Shown here piece by piece: positions 8,607 to 16,476 of a stretch of 34,538 nt of DNA. The notes beneath the pieces were generated by a model. That model saw only the letters and a program-made list of their open reading frames with translations. It was not told where the DNA came from and searched no databases. This DNA is from Deltaproteobacteria bacterium (GTDB lineage: Bacteria; UBA10199; 2-02-FULL-44-16; JAAZCA01): assembly GCA_018645265.1 (NCBI GenBank), contig JABGOS010000091.1, positions 1 through 34,538 of the forward strand. Reading direction: 5' to 3'. Within the stretch, counting starts at the first letter, position 1. The number at the start of each line of letters is the position of its first letter. The position numbers and the translations under genes are program-made.

Positions 8607-10208
8607 CTATTTGATTTGAATACATTTTCTCAAAGCTATAATGACACTAGGTCCAGCGTATTCAAGTTCCTCTTCAAATACTTTTACATTTTGCTCATGT
8701 TGTTTTGGTAGGGGGATGATTCTACGAAGATGTTTTTGGTCTATTCCCATGCCGACTACGAGCTTCTCCAACGCCGTTTCGCCACAGATCGTGTCCTGTC
8801 CACCAGTCATTGCTGTTGTGGAGTTATCAACTATAACTACGGTAAAGGGGTTCTCCCGTTTTATTCCCTCAAGAAGCGGTGTGATTCCGGAGTGATCAAA
8901 TGTGGAATCGCCGATTACAGCTACAGCATACTTGAGACCATTTTCAGCGGCGGCCTTGGCCATGGAGATCGATGCGCCCATACAGAGGCAGGAATGTATC
9001 GTCTCGTATGGAGGGTATGCCCCAAGCGTGTAACAACCGATATCGGAGAAGACGATTCGTTCCTTCTCCTTACCCTTCAGTGCTTCATTGAGCGCAAGAT
9101 ATGTGTCGTGGTGTGGGCATCCCTTGCAAAGCGCAGGAGGCCTTGGCCTAACAAGCCCAGATGTATCCGACTCACAATTTTCGAGTGATCCCATGCCAAG
9201 GGCAGCTCTAACTATTCCTGGAGTTAGTTCGCCCTGTTCAGGAAGTGTCCCATCGAGCTTGCCTTTTACTGAAACATTAATTCCGAAGCGCATGAGATAG
9301 GATGGCAGGTATCTCTCTATGTAGGGATATCCCTCTTCAATAACTAGTATTTCCTGACAGGAACTGGCCAACTCCTTAATCTTCTTTTCGGGAAGCGGAT
9401 ATACGCCGATCCTGAGTATGGAACATTCTATGGAACCATCTTGAATATTCTCCATCAGGTAGTTATATCCAAGCCCGGAAGTGATAATTCCTAACTTTGA
9501 ACCCTTGGTTATCTTTAATTCATTGAACGCAGATGCATCCGAATAGGCTATCAGGTCCTTTTGTTTCTGCAGAAGTTTCTTGTATTGGGGGCGAGCATTC
9601 GATGGAAGAAGCGTCCATTTTTTGAAATTGTCTGGGAGTTTGAGCTCGTTTTGACCCCTTGGTTTTGCAAAGCTGACACGTGCTCTGGTATGAGCGAGTC
9701 TTGTCGTAAGCCTCAGAAGGATCGGCACTTCATATTTCTCAGCTATATCGAATGCCTCGCGCGTCATATCGTAGGCCTGCTGCTGATTCGATGGCTCGAA
9801 ACATGGGATCTTTGCAAAATCGGCATAGTATCTGCTGTCCTGCTCATTCTGAGAGGAGTGCATAGATGGGTCATCCGCAGCAGCTATCACTATGCCACCA
9901 CCGCAACCGGTTATAGCAGCATTCATAAACGGATCCGCGGCAACGTTTACACCGACATGTTTCATATTTACGAGGGATCGCTTACCTATCAGTGATGCAC
10001 CTACCGCCTCCTCCATTGCGACTTTTTCGTTGATTGACCATGCAGAGTTAATTTTGGGATCCGGATAGGCTGCGACGTATTTCTGTATCGCCTCCTGAAT
10101 TTCCGTAGCAGGCGTTCCTGGATATGCATAAGCCGCTGATATTCCTGAATGAATTGCCCCCATAGCGATTGCTTCATCGCCCAACAGTGCCATCGATTCA
10201 GAGCTCAT
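8607..10208 (-). CDS. iorA: Indolepyruvate ferredoxin oxidoreductase, alpha subunit lacking the C-terminal ferredoxin domain
   Basis: Thiamine-diphosphate subunit of IOR, 533 aa from the start chosen here. It carries the N-terminal pyrimidine-binding region (GDEAIAMGAIHSG, YPGTPATEI), the CKGCPHHDTY segment that precedes the TPP domain, and the TPP-binding stretch GDSTFDHSG...VDNSTTAMTGGQ. The ORF track starts 147 bp upstream. I prefer the ATG at 10208 because it has AAAGGAG 6 nt away and because IorA homology begins at MALLGDEA. The chain ends at VIIALRKCIQIK, where archaeal IorA proteins continue into a two-cluster 4Fe-4S ferredoxin domain; that domain is absent and iorB begins 13 bp later. 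Electron exit must therefore use another route, or this is a variant clade. It is divergent from the RDD gene. Confidence 0.9.
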   Translation of the reverse strand: MSSESMALLGDEAIAMGAIHSGISAAYAYPGTPATEIQEAIQKYVAAYPDPKINSAWSINEKVAMEEAVGASLIGKRSLVNMKHVGVNVAADPFMNAAITGCGGGIVIAAADDPSMHSSQNEQDSRYYADFAKIPCFEPSNQQQAYDMTREAFDIAEKYEVPILLRLTTRLAHTRARVSFAKPRGQNELKLPDNFKKWTLLPSNARPQYKKLLQKQKDLIAYSDASAFNELKITKGSKLGIITSGLGYNYLMENIQDGSIECSILRIGVYPLPEKKIKELASSCQEILVIEEGYPYIERYLPSYLMRFGINVSVKGKLDGTLPEQGELTPGIVRAALGMGSLENCESDTSGLVRPRPPALCKGCPHHDTYLALNEALKGKEKERIVFSDIGCYTLGAYPPYETIHSCLCMGASISMAKAAAENGLKYAVAVIGDSTFDHSGITPLLEGIKRENPFTVVIVDNSTTAMTGGQDTICGETALEKLVVGMGIDQKHLRRIIPLPKQHEQNVKVFEEELEYAGPSVIIALRKCIQIK

Positions 10209-10353
10209 CTTCATCTCCTTTGATTGTTCTTGTAGAGTTGCAAGGCCTATAACTGCAGAGACCTTGAAAGTCAACGTATCCCAGGGGGTCCATTTTTTAT
10301 ATCTCCCGAACTTTTCAAAGACACGGTTTTCAAGAAATGATACTATTTCGAAC

Positions 10354-11466
10354 ATGAATGATGGCGATCTACAGTTAAAGTTATCTCAGCAGGTTAGGTG
10401 TCAAAGGGACACCGAAAGAGCGGACGAAAGTACGAGCGATAATCCGGTATGGAGGGTTACCGTCAGAAGGGTTGTTGCATTTATCATCGATGGATTGGCC
10501 CTTATGGCGACAGGCGTCCTTATTACGATGATCGGGGGAAGGTACCTATTCTTCATCGGTGATAATGGCTGGTGGATCGGAATTGTTATTTCAGCGATCT
10601 ATTTTGGAATGCTCGACAGCTCAATTGGAGGGGGCAGGACCCTTGGGAAGAGGTTTACAGGCATAGAGGTAGTAAAGATCGATGGCACACATATCGGTTT
10701 TCTTGATGCGCTTTTAAGATATTCCCCGTTCGCGATTATTGCGACCGTTATCCTCTTTACGAATCAGGCAAATGGCTATTCGCCGATAGTTGTTCTGCTT
10801 GAACTGATAGGCACGCTCACATTTCTTGCTATTGCGATCTTTGGCATGGTGCATCCTCAAAGAAGGTCTCTTCATGATCTTCTGCTCGATACTATGGTGA
10901 TCAAAAATGACAAGGTCTTTACGTTCAAGTCAGCTTCGATAAAAACCCCCCTGATAATTTTTTTGGTAGCTGGTTTTTTAATAGGGGGGGCTGAAATAGC
11001 CATGAAGGGTTATCTTATCTACAGCGCTGATGGGAGAAAGCTACACACACTGTATGAAAGGTTGGCAGTCAGAAAGGATATAGAGAATCCTCAGATCTCC
11101 CTTTTCTATACCTTGGGTAAAGATTTTAAGATCAGGAAGGCGGTGGTTATCAGGGCGTATGTTCCAGGGGGTATACGTACTGTTGTAAGATATAAGGATA
11201 CGAAGAGGATTGCGGATAATATAAAGATGTTTATTTCGGGGATCCATCTGGCGCCAGGAGATACAAAGGATATCATGATTGAGCTTAGAAGCGGATATAC
11301 TATTGGCATAGGTGGTGAAATGACAAGGTTTCACTTCAAATACCCTTATTCAAGACATGTCATACCCGTAATCAGGGGACCGAAAAAACCCATCATCAGA
11401 AGATTCCAGGGTGGAAGTAAGAAGAAATATGAAGTTGAGAAAAAGAAAACGGTTGAGAAGAAGTGA
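10354..11466 (+). CDS. RDD family membrane protein with C-terminal extramembrane domain
   Basis: Residues ~25-190 (of 370) form an RDD domain: an Arg-rich entry (WRVTVRRVVAFIIDGLAL), two further helices, GRTLGKRFTGIEVV and RRSLHDLLLDTMVI, typical of the family. A fourth helix (PLIIFLVAGFLIGGA) is followed by ~150 residues predicted to lie outside the bilayer, ending in a very basic tail (KKKYEVEKKKTVEKK). RDD proteins have been linked to transport and to Na+ tolerance in a few cases, but no specific role can be given here. The track start at 10264 lies inside the 5' region of divergent iorA. The ATG at 10354 is preferred because it precedes the conserved domain, though no strong Shine-Dalgarno sequence is present. 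The gene is convergent with the aminotransferase (35 bp). Confidence 0.75.
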   Translation: MNDGDLQLKLSQQVRCQRDTERADESTSDNPVWRVTVRRVVAFIIDGLALMATGVLITMIGGRYLFFIGDNGWWIGIVISAIYFGMLDSSIGGGRTLGKRFTGIEVVKIDGTHIGFLDALLRYSPFAIIATVILFTNQANGYSPIVVLLELIGTLTFLAIAIFGMVHPQRRSLHDLLLDTMVIKNDKVFTFKSASIKTPLIIFLVAGFLIGGAEIAMKGYLIYSADGRKLHTLYERLAVRKDIENPQISLFYTLGKDFKIRKAVVIRAYVPGGIRTVVRYKDTKRIADNIKMFISGIHLAPGDTKDIMIELRSGYTIGIGGEMTRFHFKYPYSRHVIPVIRGPKKPIIRRFQGGSKKKYEVEKKKTVEKK

Positions 11467-11501
11467 TTCAATTGCCTATAGAATGTGTGCCTATCTAAAT
11501 A

Positions 11502-12593
11502 TTAAGATCCCAACTTCACAAGCAGGTCTATCCCGCGCTTTAGTGTTTCATCATCTGTGGCAAATGATACCCTGAAGTGTGTATTCTTTTCACCGAATGC
11601 GCTCCCGGGGACTACGAGTATCTCATTTTCTATACATCTCTTTATGAATGATTCGTTATCGATGTTCCTCGGTTTACAAAATGCATAGAAGGCACCCTCG
11701 GGTCTATTGAGTTCAAAAGTATGCCTCATTCCGTCGTACACCATATCCCTTTTTACCCTATACTGCTGTATCAAATCGGAAATATCCGTATCGAATGCAG
11801 CGGCAGCCGCGCACTGGAAAGGCATGGGTGAACAGATAAATGTGAATTGCTGAAGCATGATCATGTTATCGATGATTTCTTTAGGACCGAAGGCATATCC
11901 TACTCTCCATCCGGCTATACCCCAGGTTTTACTGAATGCACGAATCGTGACGGCACTTGGATCATATTTTGCGAACGATACATGCTCGTGATCGTAGCAG
12001 AATTTATCATAGACCTCGTCGGAAATTACCTGCAGTCCAAGTTCCTTAGCCGTCTTCGCGATCGCAGCGATTTCATTATCCGTATAGGCAACGCCGGTCG
12101 GGTTTGCGGGTGAGTTGAAGAGCAATATTTTTGTTTTTTCGGTACACGCGTTTTTAAGTTTTTCAGGCGTCAGGCGAAAGTCAGGGTAGGTGTCGATGCG
12201 CCTTATCTTTGAATCAGCCAGCTTTACCAGATGTCCGTATGTTGCAAAACATGGATCGGTGAGAAGAACCTCACAATCTTCATCGGCCAGGGCGAGCATG
12301 GATGTCATAAGTCCACCCTCAGCGCCACTAGTCACCATTACCGCCTCAGGCGAAAGGCCATCTTTTTTCAGCGAATTCAAAGCTGCTTCCTTGAGCGCAT
12401 CAATACCAGCAGTCATTGAGTAGCCGCTCTTGCCTTCGTTTATCGCTGCTATTGCAGCATCTCTAACCGGTTTCGGTACGGGAAAGTGGGCCTGGCCAAG
12501 CGACAGATTGATCGGATTCTTCATCTTTGCCGCGAGTTCAAAAAATTTCCTTATTCCAGAACTTTCAAGCTTCTCCATCCTCTTCGCCTGCAT
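11502..12593 (-). CDS. Class I/II PLP aminotransferase
   Basis: A fold-type I aminotransferase (363 aa). It shows the GYSMTAGIDALKEA entry loop, the NSPANPTG motif, D/Y in SDEVYDKF, the Schiff-base lysine in AFSKTWGIAGWRVGY and the C-terminal Arg in FRVSFA, the last binding the substrate carboxylate. The family includes aspartate, aromatic and branched-chain aminotransferases, and the exact substrate is not readable. Next to iorAB and an ADP-forming acyl-CoA synthetase, a role in making aryl- or other 2-oxo acids from amino acids is the best inference. The start has a strong GGGAGG site (aagggaggtttctATG). A promoter-like TTGACA lies 48 bp upstream of the start. Confidence 0.88.
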   Translation of the reverse strand: MQAKRMEKLESSGIRKFFELAAKMKNPINLSLGQAHFPVPKPVRDAAIAAINEGKSGYSMTAGIDALKEAALNSLKKDGLSPEAVMVTSGAEGGLMTSMLALADEDCEVLLTDPCFATYGHLVKLADSKIRRIDTYPDFRLTPEKLKNACTEKTKILLFNSPANPTGVAYTDNEIAAIAKTAKELGLQVISDEVYDKFCYDHEHVSFAKYDPSAVTIRAFSKTWGIAGWRVGYAFGPKEIIDNMIMLQQFTFICSPMPFQCAAAAAFDTDISDLIQQYRVKRDMVYDGMRHTFELNRPEGAFYAFCKPRNIDNESFIKRCIENEILVVPGSAFGEKNTHFRVSFATDDETLKRGIDLLVKLGS

Positions 12594-12617
12594 AGAAACC
12601 TCCCTTATGAAGCGTGT

Positions 12618-12646
12618 ATATCATTAGATAGAGCACCAATTGTCAA
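12618..12646 (-). promoter_or_regulatory. Candidate sigma-70 promoter for the aminotransferase gene
   Basis: On the minus strand a perfect -35 box TTGACA (12646-12641) is followed after 17 nt by TGATAT (12623-12618), a weak -10 match. The implied transcript start is just ahead of the GGGAGG ribosome-binding site. The spacing is ideal but the -10 agreement is only 3 of 6. Confidence 0.35.
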
Positions 12647-12684
12647 CAGTTGCTAAAATTGCGAGTTAGGGTTACTTTTTACGA

Positions 12685-13035
12685 ATGGCGCTGGAGACAA
12701 AAAGGTTCAAAGTGATCAACGAGGGTTTTAAGTGTGAGAACTGTGCTGTGGATGTTCCGTCAACTTCAGGCAGCACGCCAAGGAATCACTGCCCATATTG
12801 TCTATATTGTAAGCATGTCGATATTAATCCAGGTGATCGCGCCAATACGTGCAAGGGGTTGATGAAGCCTATTGGAGTATATACTCACGCTAAAAAGGAA
12901 TACGTGATTCTCCATCAGTGTCAAAAGTGTGGAGGTAGGGTTAAAGCTAAGGCTATATTGGGTGACGGCAATGCGTCTGACAATTTCGACATCATTTTAA
13001 AGCTATCCAGCATGCCTATTGATGAACAGGTATGA
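12685..13035 (+). CDS. RNHCP domain protein
   Basis: A 116-aa cysteine-rich protein with the name-giving motif RNHCPYCLYCKHVD at about residues 33-46. It has an upstream pair CENC and a later pair CQKCGG, so it probably binds zinc. The family (RNHCP domain) is small, widespread and of unknown function; a nucleic-acid role is often supposed but not shown. It is a single gene, divergent from the aminotransferase and convergent with the F0 genes. The start lacks a clear Shine-Dalgarno sequence. Length and motif order look complete. Confidence 0.85.
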   Translation: MALETKRFKVINEGFKCENCAVDVPSTSGSTPRNHCPYCLYCKHVDINPGDRANTCKGLMKPIGVYTHAKKEYVILHQCQKCGGRVKAKAILGDGNASDNFDIILKLSSMPIDEQV

Positions 13036-13075
13036 TCGCTTAGGTTTGAACGGTAAACCCTTCTCCCTAATCGTA

Positions 13076-13414
13076 TTAGATTTTTCCCTGAAGCAGAAAA
13101 GCGATAACAAGTGCGTATATTACGAGCGACTCGATTAGGGCCAATGCGATGATCATCGGCGTCATGATCTTGCCGGCGGATTCAGGGTTTCTTGCGATGC
13201 CCTCCATAGCAGCAGTGGCAACCTTGCTCTGGCCGAAGGCACCGCCGAGTGTCGCAATTGCTATCGCAAGACCAGCCGCTATTGCCACCATCGCTTTGAA
13301 TTTGAACATGTCCCCGCTATCCTTTGCAGCATTGCCCGCAAACTCCTGGGCAATAGCAGAATTGGAAATTAGGAGAGCGAACGTTCCGTAGAAGATAGCC
13401 ATGATCTTTTTCAT
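13076..13414 (-). CDS. atpE: ATP synthase F0 subunit c with signal-peptide-like N-terminus and Na+-site residues
   Basis: Proteolipid of the F0 ring (112 aa). An N-terminal signal-like segment (MKKIMAIFYGTFALLISNSAIAQ) precedes two transmembrane helices joined by the polar ARNPES loop. The ion-binding carboxylate is E95 in ALIESLVIY. Q62 in helix 1 aligns, counting back from the conserved Arg, with Gln32 of the Ilyobacter Na+ ring, and S96 and Y100 match Ser66 and Tyr70; Thr67 is Leu here. The set suggests Na+ binding but is incomplete. The track ORF extends to 13708 over atpB; the ATG at 13414 with its purine-rich GGGGGG site is the right start. It is third in the atpI-atpB-atpE cluster and follows a hairpin that may favour high expression of c. 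No F1 genes adjoin. Confidence 0.93.
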   Translation of the reverse strand: MKKIMAIFYGTFALLISNSAIAQEFAGNAAKDSGDMFKFKAMVAIAAGLAIAIATLGGAFGQSKVATAAMEGIARNPESAGKIMTPMIIALALIESLVIYALVIAFLLQGKI

Positions 13415-13425
13415 AATCCCCCCGA

Positions 13426-14172
13426 TCAAAAAGTGTCCGACACTTTTTTTGCGTGGTGTTGTTCTAAACCGCCAGTTGCTAACGATATATATATAATCGA
13501 CAATAAGGTAAAGACAAAGGCCTGTATGAAGGCGATAAAAATTGCCATAAACATGAATATTATTGGGATAACAAACGGTATCAGTTCGGAAAATAAGCCC
13601 AGCACCATATGGTCGCCCATTATATTTCCAAAGAGCCTGATCGAAAGAGATATGGGGCGAACTATATGGCTTACTATTTCGATGGCGAGCATGAGTGGGG
13701 CAATCCAAACTATCGGTCCAGACATGCTTTTAAAGTACCCCTTAAATCCGAGCTCCCTTATTCCTGCGATATTGTAATATACGAACACGACGATTGCTAC
13801 GCTTAGGTTCGTATTGATATTTTCGGTAGGTGGCTTGACCCAAGGTATTACAGCCATCAGGTTACAAATCAAAATGTAGATGAAGATGATGCATATAATC
13901 GGAAGATGCCTTTTATATGATGGTCCTATTATATCTTCAGATATCCTGGATAGAGCAGAGATTAAGACTTCGAATATATTTATAGCGGAAGCCCTGTCAT
14001 CGGGCAGTAGATGATCTTCAGGAACTTTTGCCCTTTTCCAAACTGCGATAGAGAGCGCTGTTATTATAGCTAGCGCTATTACGGACATGGATATGTGAAT
14101 ATACTCGCTTGCGAGCGAGGGGTGCAGGTTTATGGCCTCTATTAACCATTTAAATGGCGTCTGCTTTTCCAC
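13426..14172 (-). CDS. atpB: ATP synthase F0 subunit a
   Basis: Stator channel subunit a (248 aa), a polytopic membrane protein. It has the family signature SLSIRLFGNIMGDH containing the essential Arg (R179) that faces the c-ring carboxylate, and a final helix rich in aromatic and aliphatic residues (QAFVFTLLSIIYISLA). The start is a GTG at 14172 with AAGG upstream, overlapping the AtpI-like gene by 23 nt, so translation may be coupled. The C-terminal residues KKVSDTF and the stop context come from the 21-bp palindrome, so the native tail was probably altered by insertion of that element. It sits in an I-a-c F0 cluster. Confidence 0.93.
   Translation of the reverse strand: MEKQTPFKWLIEAINLHPSLASEYIHISMSVIALAIITALSIAVWKRAKVPEDHLLPDDRASAINIFEVLISALSRISEDIIGPSYKRHLPIICIIFIYILICNLMAVIPWVKPPTENINTNLSVAIVVFVYYNIAGIRELGFKGYFKSMSGPIVWIAPLMLAIEIVSHIVRPISLSIRLFGNIMGDHMVLGLFSELIPFVIPIIFMFMAIFIAFIQAFVFTLLSIIYISLATGGLEQHHAKKVSDTF
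13428..13448. repeat. 21-bp palindrome (copy 1), at the atpB/atpE junction
   Basis: aaaaagtgtc-c-gacacttttt is a perfect 10-bp inverted repeat with a 1-nt centre, followed by two further T. It encodes the last residues of AtpB (KKVSDTF) and lies 13 bp before the atpE start. The same element occurs at 30235-30257. The form, a short AT-flanked gtgtc(c/g)gacac palindrome, resembles REP-like elements found near RAYT transposases, but no such transposase is in the window. Confidence 0.75.
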
Positions 14173-14548
14173 AGTTTAACCTTACACCTTCGATGATGAG
14201 GGCGAAGACGAGTATGGAGAATCCACCCATAAATGAGAATGGTTCGACATGCCCCCTCGTTATGAGCAACCACAGGACTCCTCCCAACACACCCAGCTTT
14301 AGGATTCCAACTATCGCCCAACCCACGCTCTTAACGTGTTCTCCCGAAAAGGATTTCATTACGGTCATAACCAGCACGAAGAAGCTGACAAATCCGATGA
14401 CCCATCCGGAGCCGATAGATATCGCTGCTTGTTTTGATTGTAATGCGATCGCGATTACGACAGATATTGCCATGACAATGGCGGAAATCAGAAAAACCCT
14501 CCTGAGTAATCCCCCAATAATTGACTTCGATTCCTTTTGATCGGACAT
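14150..14548 (-). CDS. AtpI-like small membrane protein (ATP synthase I family)
   Basis: A 132-aa protein with four hydrophobic helices (about residues 15-33, 42-62, 75-95 and 104-122), lying directly upstream of atpB. Position, size and topology fit the ATP synthase I/AtpI family, which assists c-ring assembly or Mg2+ supply. The sequence itself has few diagnostic residues, so the name rests mainly on context. The track ORF begins at 14653; the ATG at 14548 (MSDQKESK) is chosen because upstream residues would be an unlikely extension and a purine-rich stretch precedes it. It overlaps atpB by 23 nt and is divergent from hpnH. Confidence 0.7.
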   Translation of the reverse strand: MSDQKESKSIIGGLLRRVFLISAIVMAISVVIAIALQSKQAAISIGSGWVIGFVSFFVLVMTVMKSFSGEHVKSVGWAIVGILKLGVLGGVLWLLITRGHVEPFSFMGGFSILVFALIIEGVRLNCGKADAI

Positions 14549-14670
14549 TCTTAAAAGCCCCCTTCCTAGCCAGAGACATATATTACATGCGATGAGGAAG
14601 CAAAGGTTTAGATAGTTCCGAATATCCTTAGATTGACGGGTCTTTAGCGGCATGATAGGGCAGGCGCACT

Positions 14671-15672
14671 ATGAGATTTCCTATGAAACAAACCCTTGCG
14701 GTTGCAAAGCATATAGGTAGGCAAAAGAGACGTGGAATCAAGAGGTTCCCCTTAGTCTTGATGCTAGAACCACTGCATGCATGTAATCTTACATGCACTG
14801 GCTGTGGAAGGATTAGGGAGTATAAGGATAATATCAAGGACATGCTGCCGCTGGAGAAATGCCTTGCAGCGGTGGACGATTGTGAAGCCCCTGTCGTATC
14901 GGTGTGCGGTGGGGAGCCCCTCCTGTACCCTGAGATACAGGAGCTCGTCGCAAAGATTTTGGAACGTGGCAAAGTTGTTTATCTGTGCACCAACGGTCAA
15001 GTCTTGGATAAGAAGCTCGATCTTTTCCAGCCTCATAAGATGTTCAATATCAATATACATCTCGATGGACTGGCGAAGACTCATGATATGATAGTCGAAA
15101 AGGATGGTGCCTTTGATAAAGCTGTTGCAGGTATCAAGCTGGCAAAGGATGCTGGTTTTATAGTTTGTTCGAATACTACGGTCTACAAGCAGACGAATAC
15201 GAATGAAATTAGAGAGCTCGTCAAATATCTGGATGGAATAGGCGTTGATGGGTTCCTCATGTCTCCCGGGTTCGACTACTCCGATGTCGAGGATCAATCC
15301 GTATTTCTTACGAAGGACGCCATCATTGAGAAATTCAATGAGTTGGATGATGTGACCTCAGGTCCAAAAATTTGGAACACTCCGCTTTTCTACGACTTCC
15401 TAAAGGGCAATCGTGATTATCCATGTACCCCGTGGGGAAATGTTACGTACAACATCCGCGGATGGAAGGCTCCATGCTATCTCGTAACCGATAAACACTA
15501 TGAATCGTATGACAATTTCATAAAAGATGTAGCATGGGAAAAGTATGGCCCAGGTTGCGATCCCAGATGTACGAACTGTATGGCCCATTGTGGCTTTGAG
15601 GCTACTGTCGCTCTAACCTCTACCAGTAAATTGTCGGATATGTTGAGAATGGCGAAATGGACACTTCTTTAA
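14671..15672 (+). CDS. hpnH: Adenosyl-hopene transferase (radical SAM, HpnH)
   Basis: A radical SAM enzyme (333 aa) that adds the 5'-deoxyadenosyl group to diploptene, giving adenosylhopane, the first step of hopanoid side-chain formation. The cluster motif is C38-x3-C42-x2-C45 in HACNLTCTGCG. The N-terminal stretch RFPLVLMLEPLHACNL and the C-terminal cysteines CDPRCTNCMAHCGFE are characteristic of HpnH. GGEPLLYP is the SAM-binding GGE motif. The chain is family length and soluble or membrane-associated. The ATG at 14671 has an AGGGCAGG-like site; a second ATG four codons later is possible. hpnG follows 57 bp downstream. No squalene-hopene cyclase lies in the window. Confidence 0.93.
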   Translation: MRFPMKQTLAVAKHIGRQKRRGIKRFPLVLMLEPLHACNLTCTGCGRIREYKDNIKDMLPLEKCLAAVDDCEAPVVSVCGGEPLLYPEIQELVAKILERGKVVYLCTNGQVLDKKLDLFQPHKMFNINIHLDGLAKTHDMIVEKDGAFDKAVAGIKLAKDAGFIVCSNTTVYKQTNTNEIRELVKYLDGIGVDGFLMSPGFDYSDVEDQSVFLTKDAIIEKFNELDDVTSGPKIWNTPLFYDFLKGNRDYPCTPWGNVTYNIRGWKAPCYLVTDKHYESYDNFIKDVAWEKYGPGCDPRCTNCMAHCGFEATVALTSTSKLSDMLRMAKWTLL

Positions 15673-15729
15673 TATTTAAGCGTAATATACCGAATTGACT
15701 TCCCTCTCCCTCAGCCGTAAAACAACTGT

Positions 15730-16476
15730 ATGTCCCAATACCCACTAGCTTTGGTCGCGGCCTTGGATGATGAGATACGCATTGTCAAGTCACGTATGGA
15801 GGTGGATTCCAAGATACACATCCGCCCATCCCAGATAGTGATCGGCAAATATAACGGAAAATCGATTATAACATTACGAAGCGGCATCGGCAGGGCTGCG
15901 ATGGCGAACGCGATCTCCTATTTGATTGAAAACTATCATCCTGATTTCTGTCTTCACGTGGGATACTGCGGTGGTACCGACCCTCGCTTTGCAGCTGGGG
16001 ATGTGATCATCGCGGATGCAATCGTAAATGCGAAAGATGGTGCTAAGCTGAACCCTGATGCAGCTAGTGTTGAGCGAGCGATAAAGCTGTGCAACGAAAA
16101 GGGCATTCGTGCGAAGGTGGGGTCAGTAGTTACAGTTGAAAAGGCGGTATGCTCTCCACATGAGAAAGCCTTCGTTGGAACGAAACATGCGGTAGTCGGA
16201 ATCGATATGGAGAGTTTTGAGTTGGCTCGCTCATGTGATTCTAATTCCGTACCATATCTTGTGGCCAGGGCAGTGTTCGATCCGCTCGACATGGATCTCC
16301 CTGATCTTACCGATAACCTGGACAAAACCGGCGAGCTTGATGGTATGATGCTAGCTGAGGATCTGATAAAAAATCCAAAAAAGATGATGAAGCTCCCCAA
16401 GCTGCAGTATTGTGCGGCGCAGGCTAGGCAAACCCTCACTTCATTTGTGGATGCCTGGCAGGAGGGGGTTGAATGA
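15730..16476 (+). CDS. hpnG: Adenosylhopane nucleoside phosphorylase (HpnG-like)
   Basis: A 248-aa nucleoside phosphorylase/nucleosidase-fold protein. It has a GIGRAAMANAISYLIE segment, the YCGGTDPRFAAGDVIIAD strand-loop and VVGIDMESFELA, which holds the conserved MES ribose-binding motif. In the MTA/SAH nucleosidase superfamily this could be several enzymes, but its place straight after hpnH points to HpnG. HpnG removes adenine from adenosylhopane to give phosphoribosylhopane. The start lacks an obvious Shine-Dalgarno sequence in the 57-bp gap after hpnH. The stop overlaps the next gene in an ATGA, so the downstream unknown is translationally coupled. Confidence 0.85.
   Translation: MSQYPLALVAALDDEIRIVKSRMEVDSKIHIRPSQIVIGKYNGKSIITLRSGIGRAAMANAISYLIENYHPDFCLHVGYCGGTDPRFAAGDVIIADAIVNAKDGAKLNPDAASVERAIKLCNEKGIRAKVGSVVTVEKAVCSPHEKAFVGTKHAVVGIDMESFELARSCDSNSVPYLVARAVFDPLDMDLPDLTDNLDKTGELDGMMLAEDLIKNPKKMMKLPKLQYCAAQARQTLTSFVDAWQEGVE

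Noticed and set aside
10264-10353. Upstream extension of the RDD gene to 10264
   Set aside because: It reaches towards the 5' end of divergent iorA and adds non-conserved residues; the ATG at 10354 directly precedes the RDD domain.
10209-10355. Upstream extension of iorA to 10355 in the ORF track
   Set aside because: The added 49 residues have no IorA similarity, whereas the ATG at 10208 has AAAGGAG at 6 nt and starts where the family starts.
13415-13708. 210-aa ORF joining atpE to an upstream stretch
   Set aside because: The extra 98 residues are the antisense-like shadow frame of atpB; the c subunit starts at 13414 with a purine-rich site and a signal-like N-terminus.
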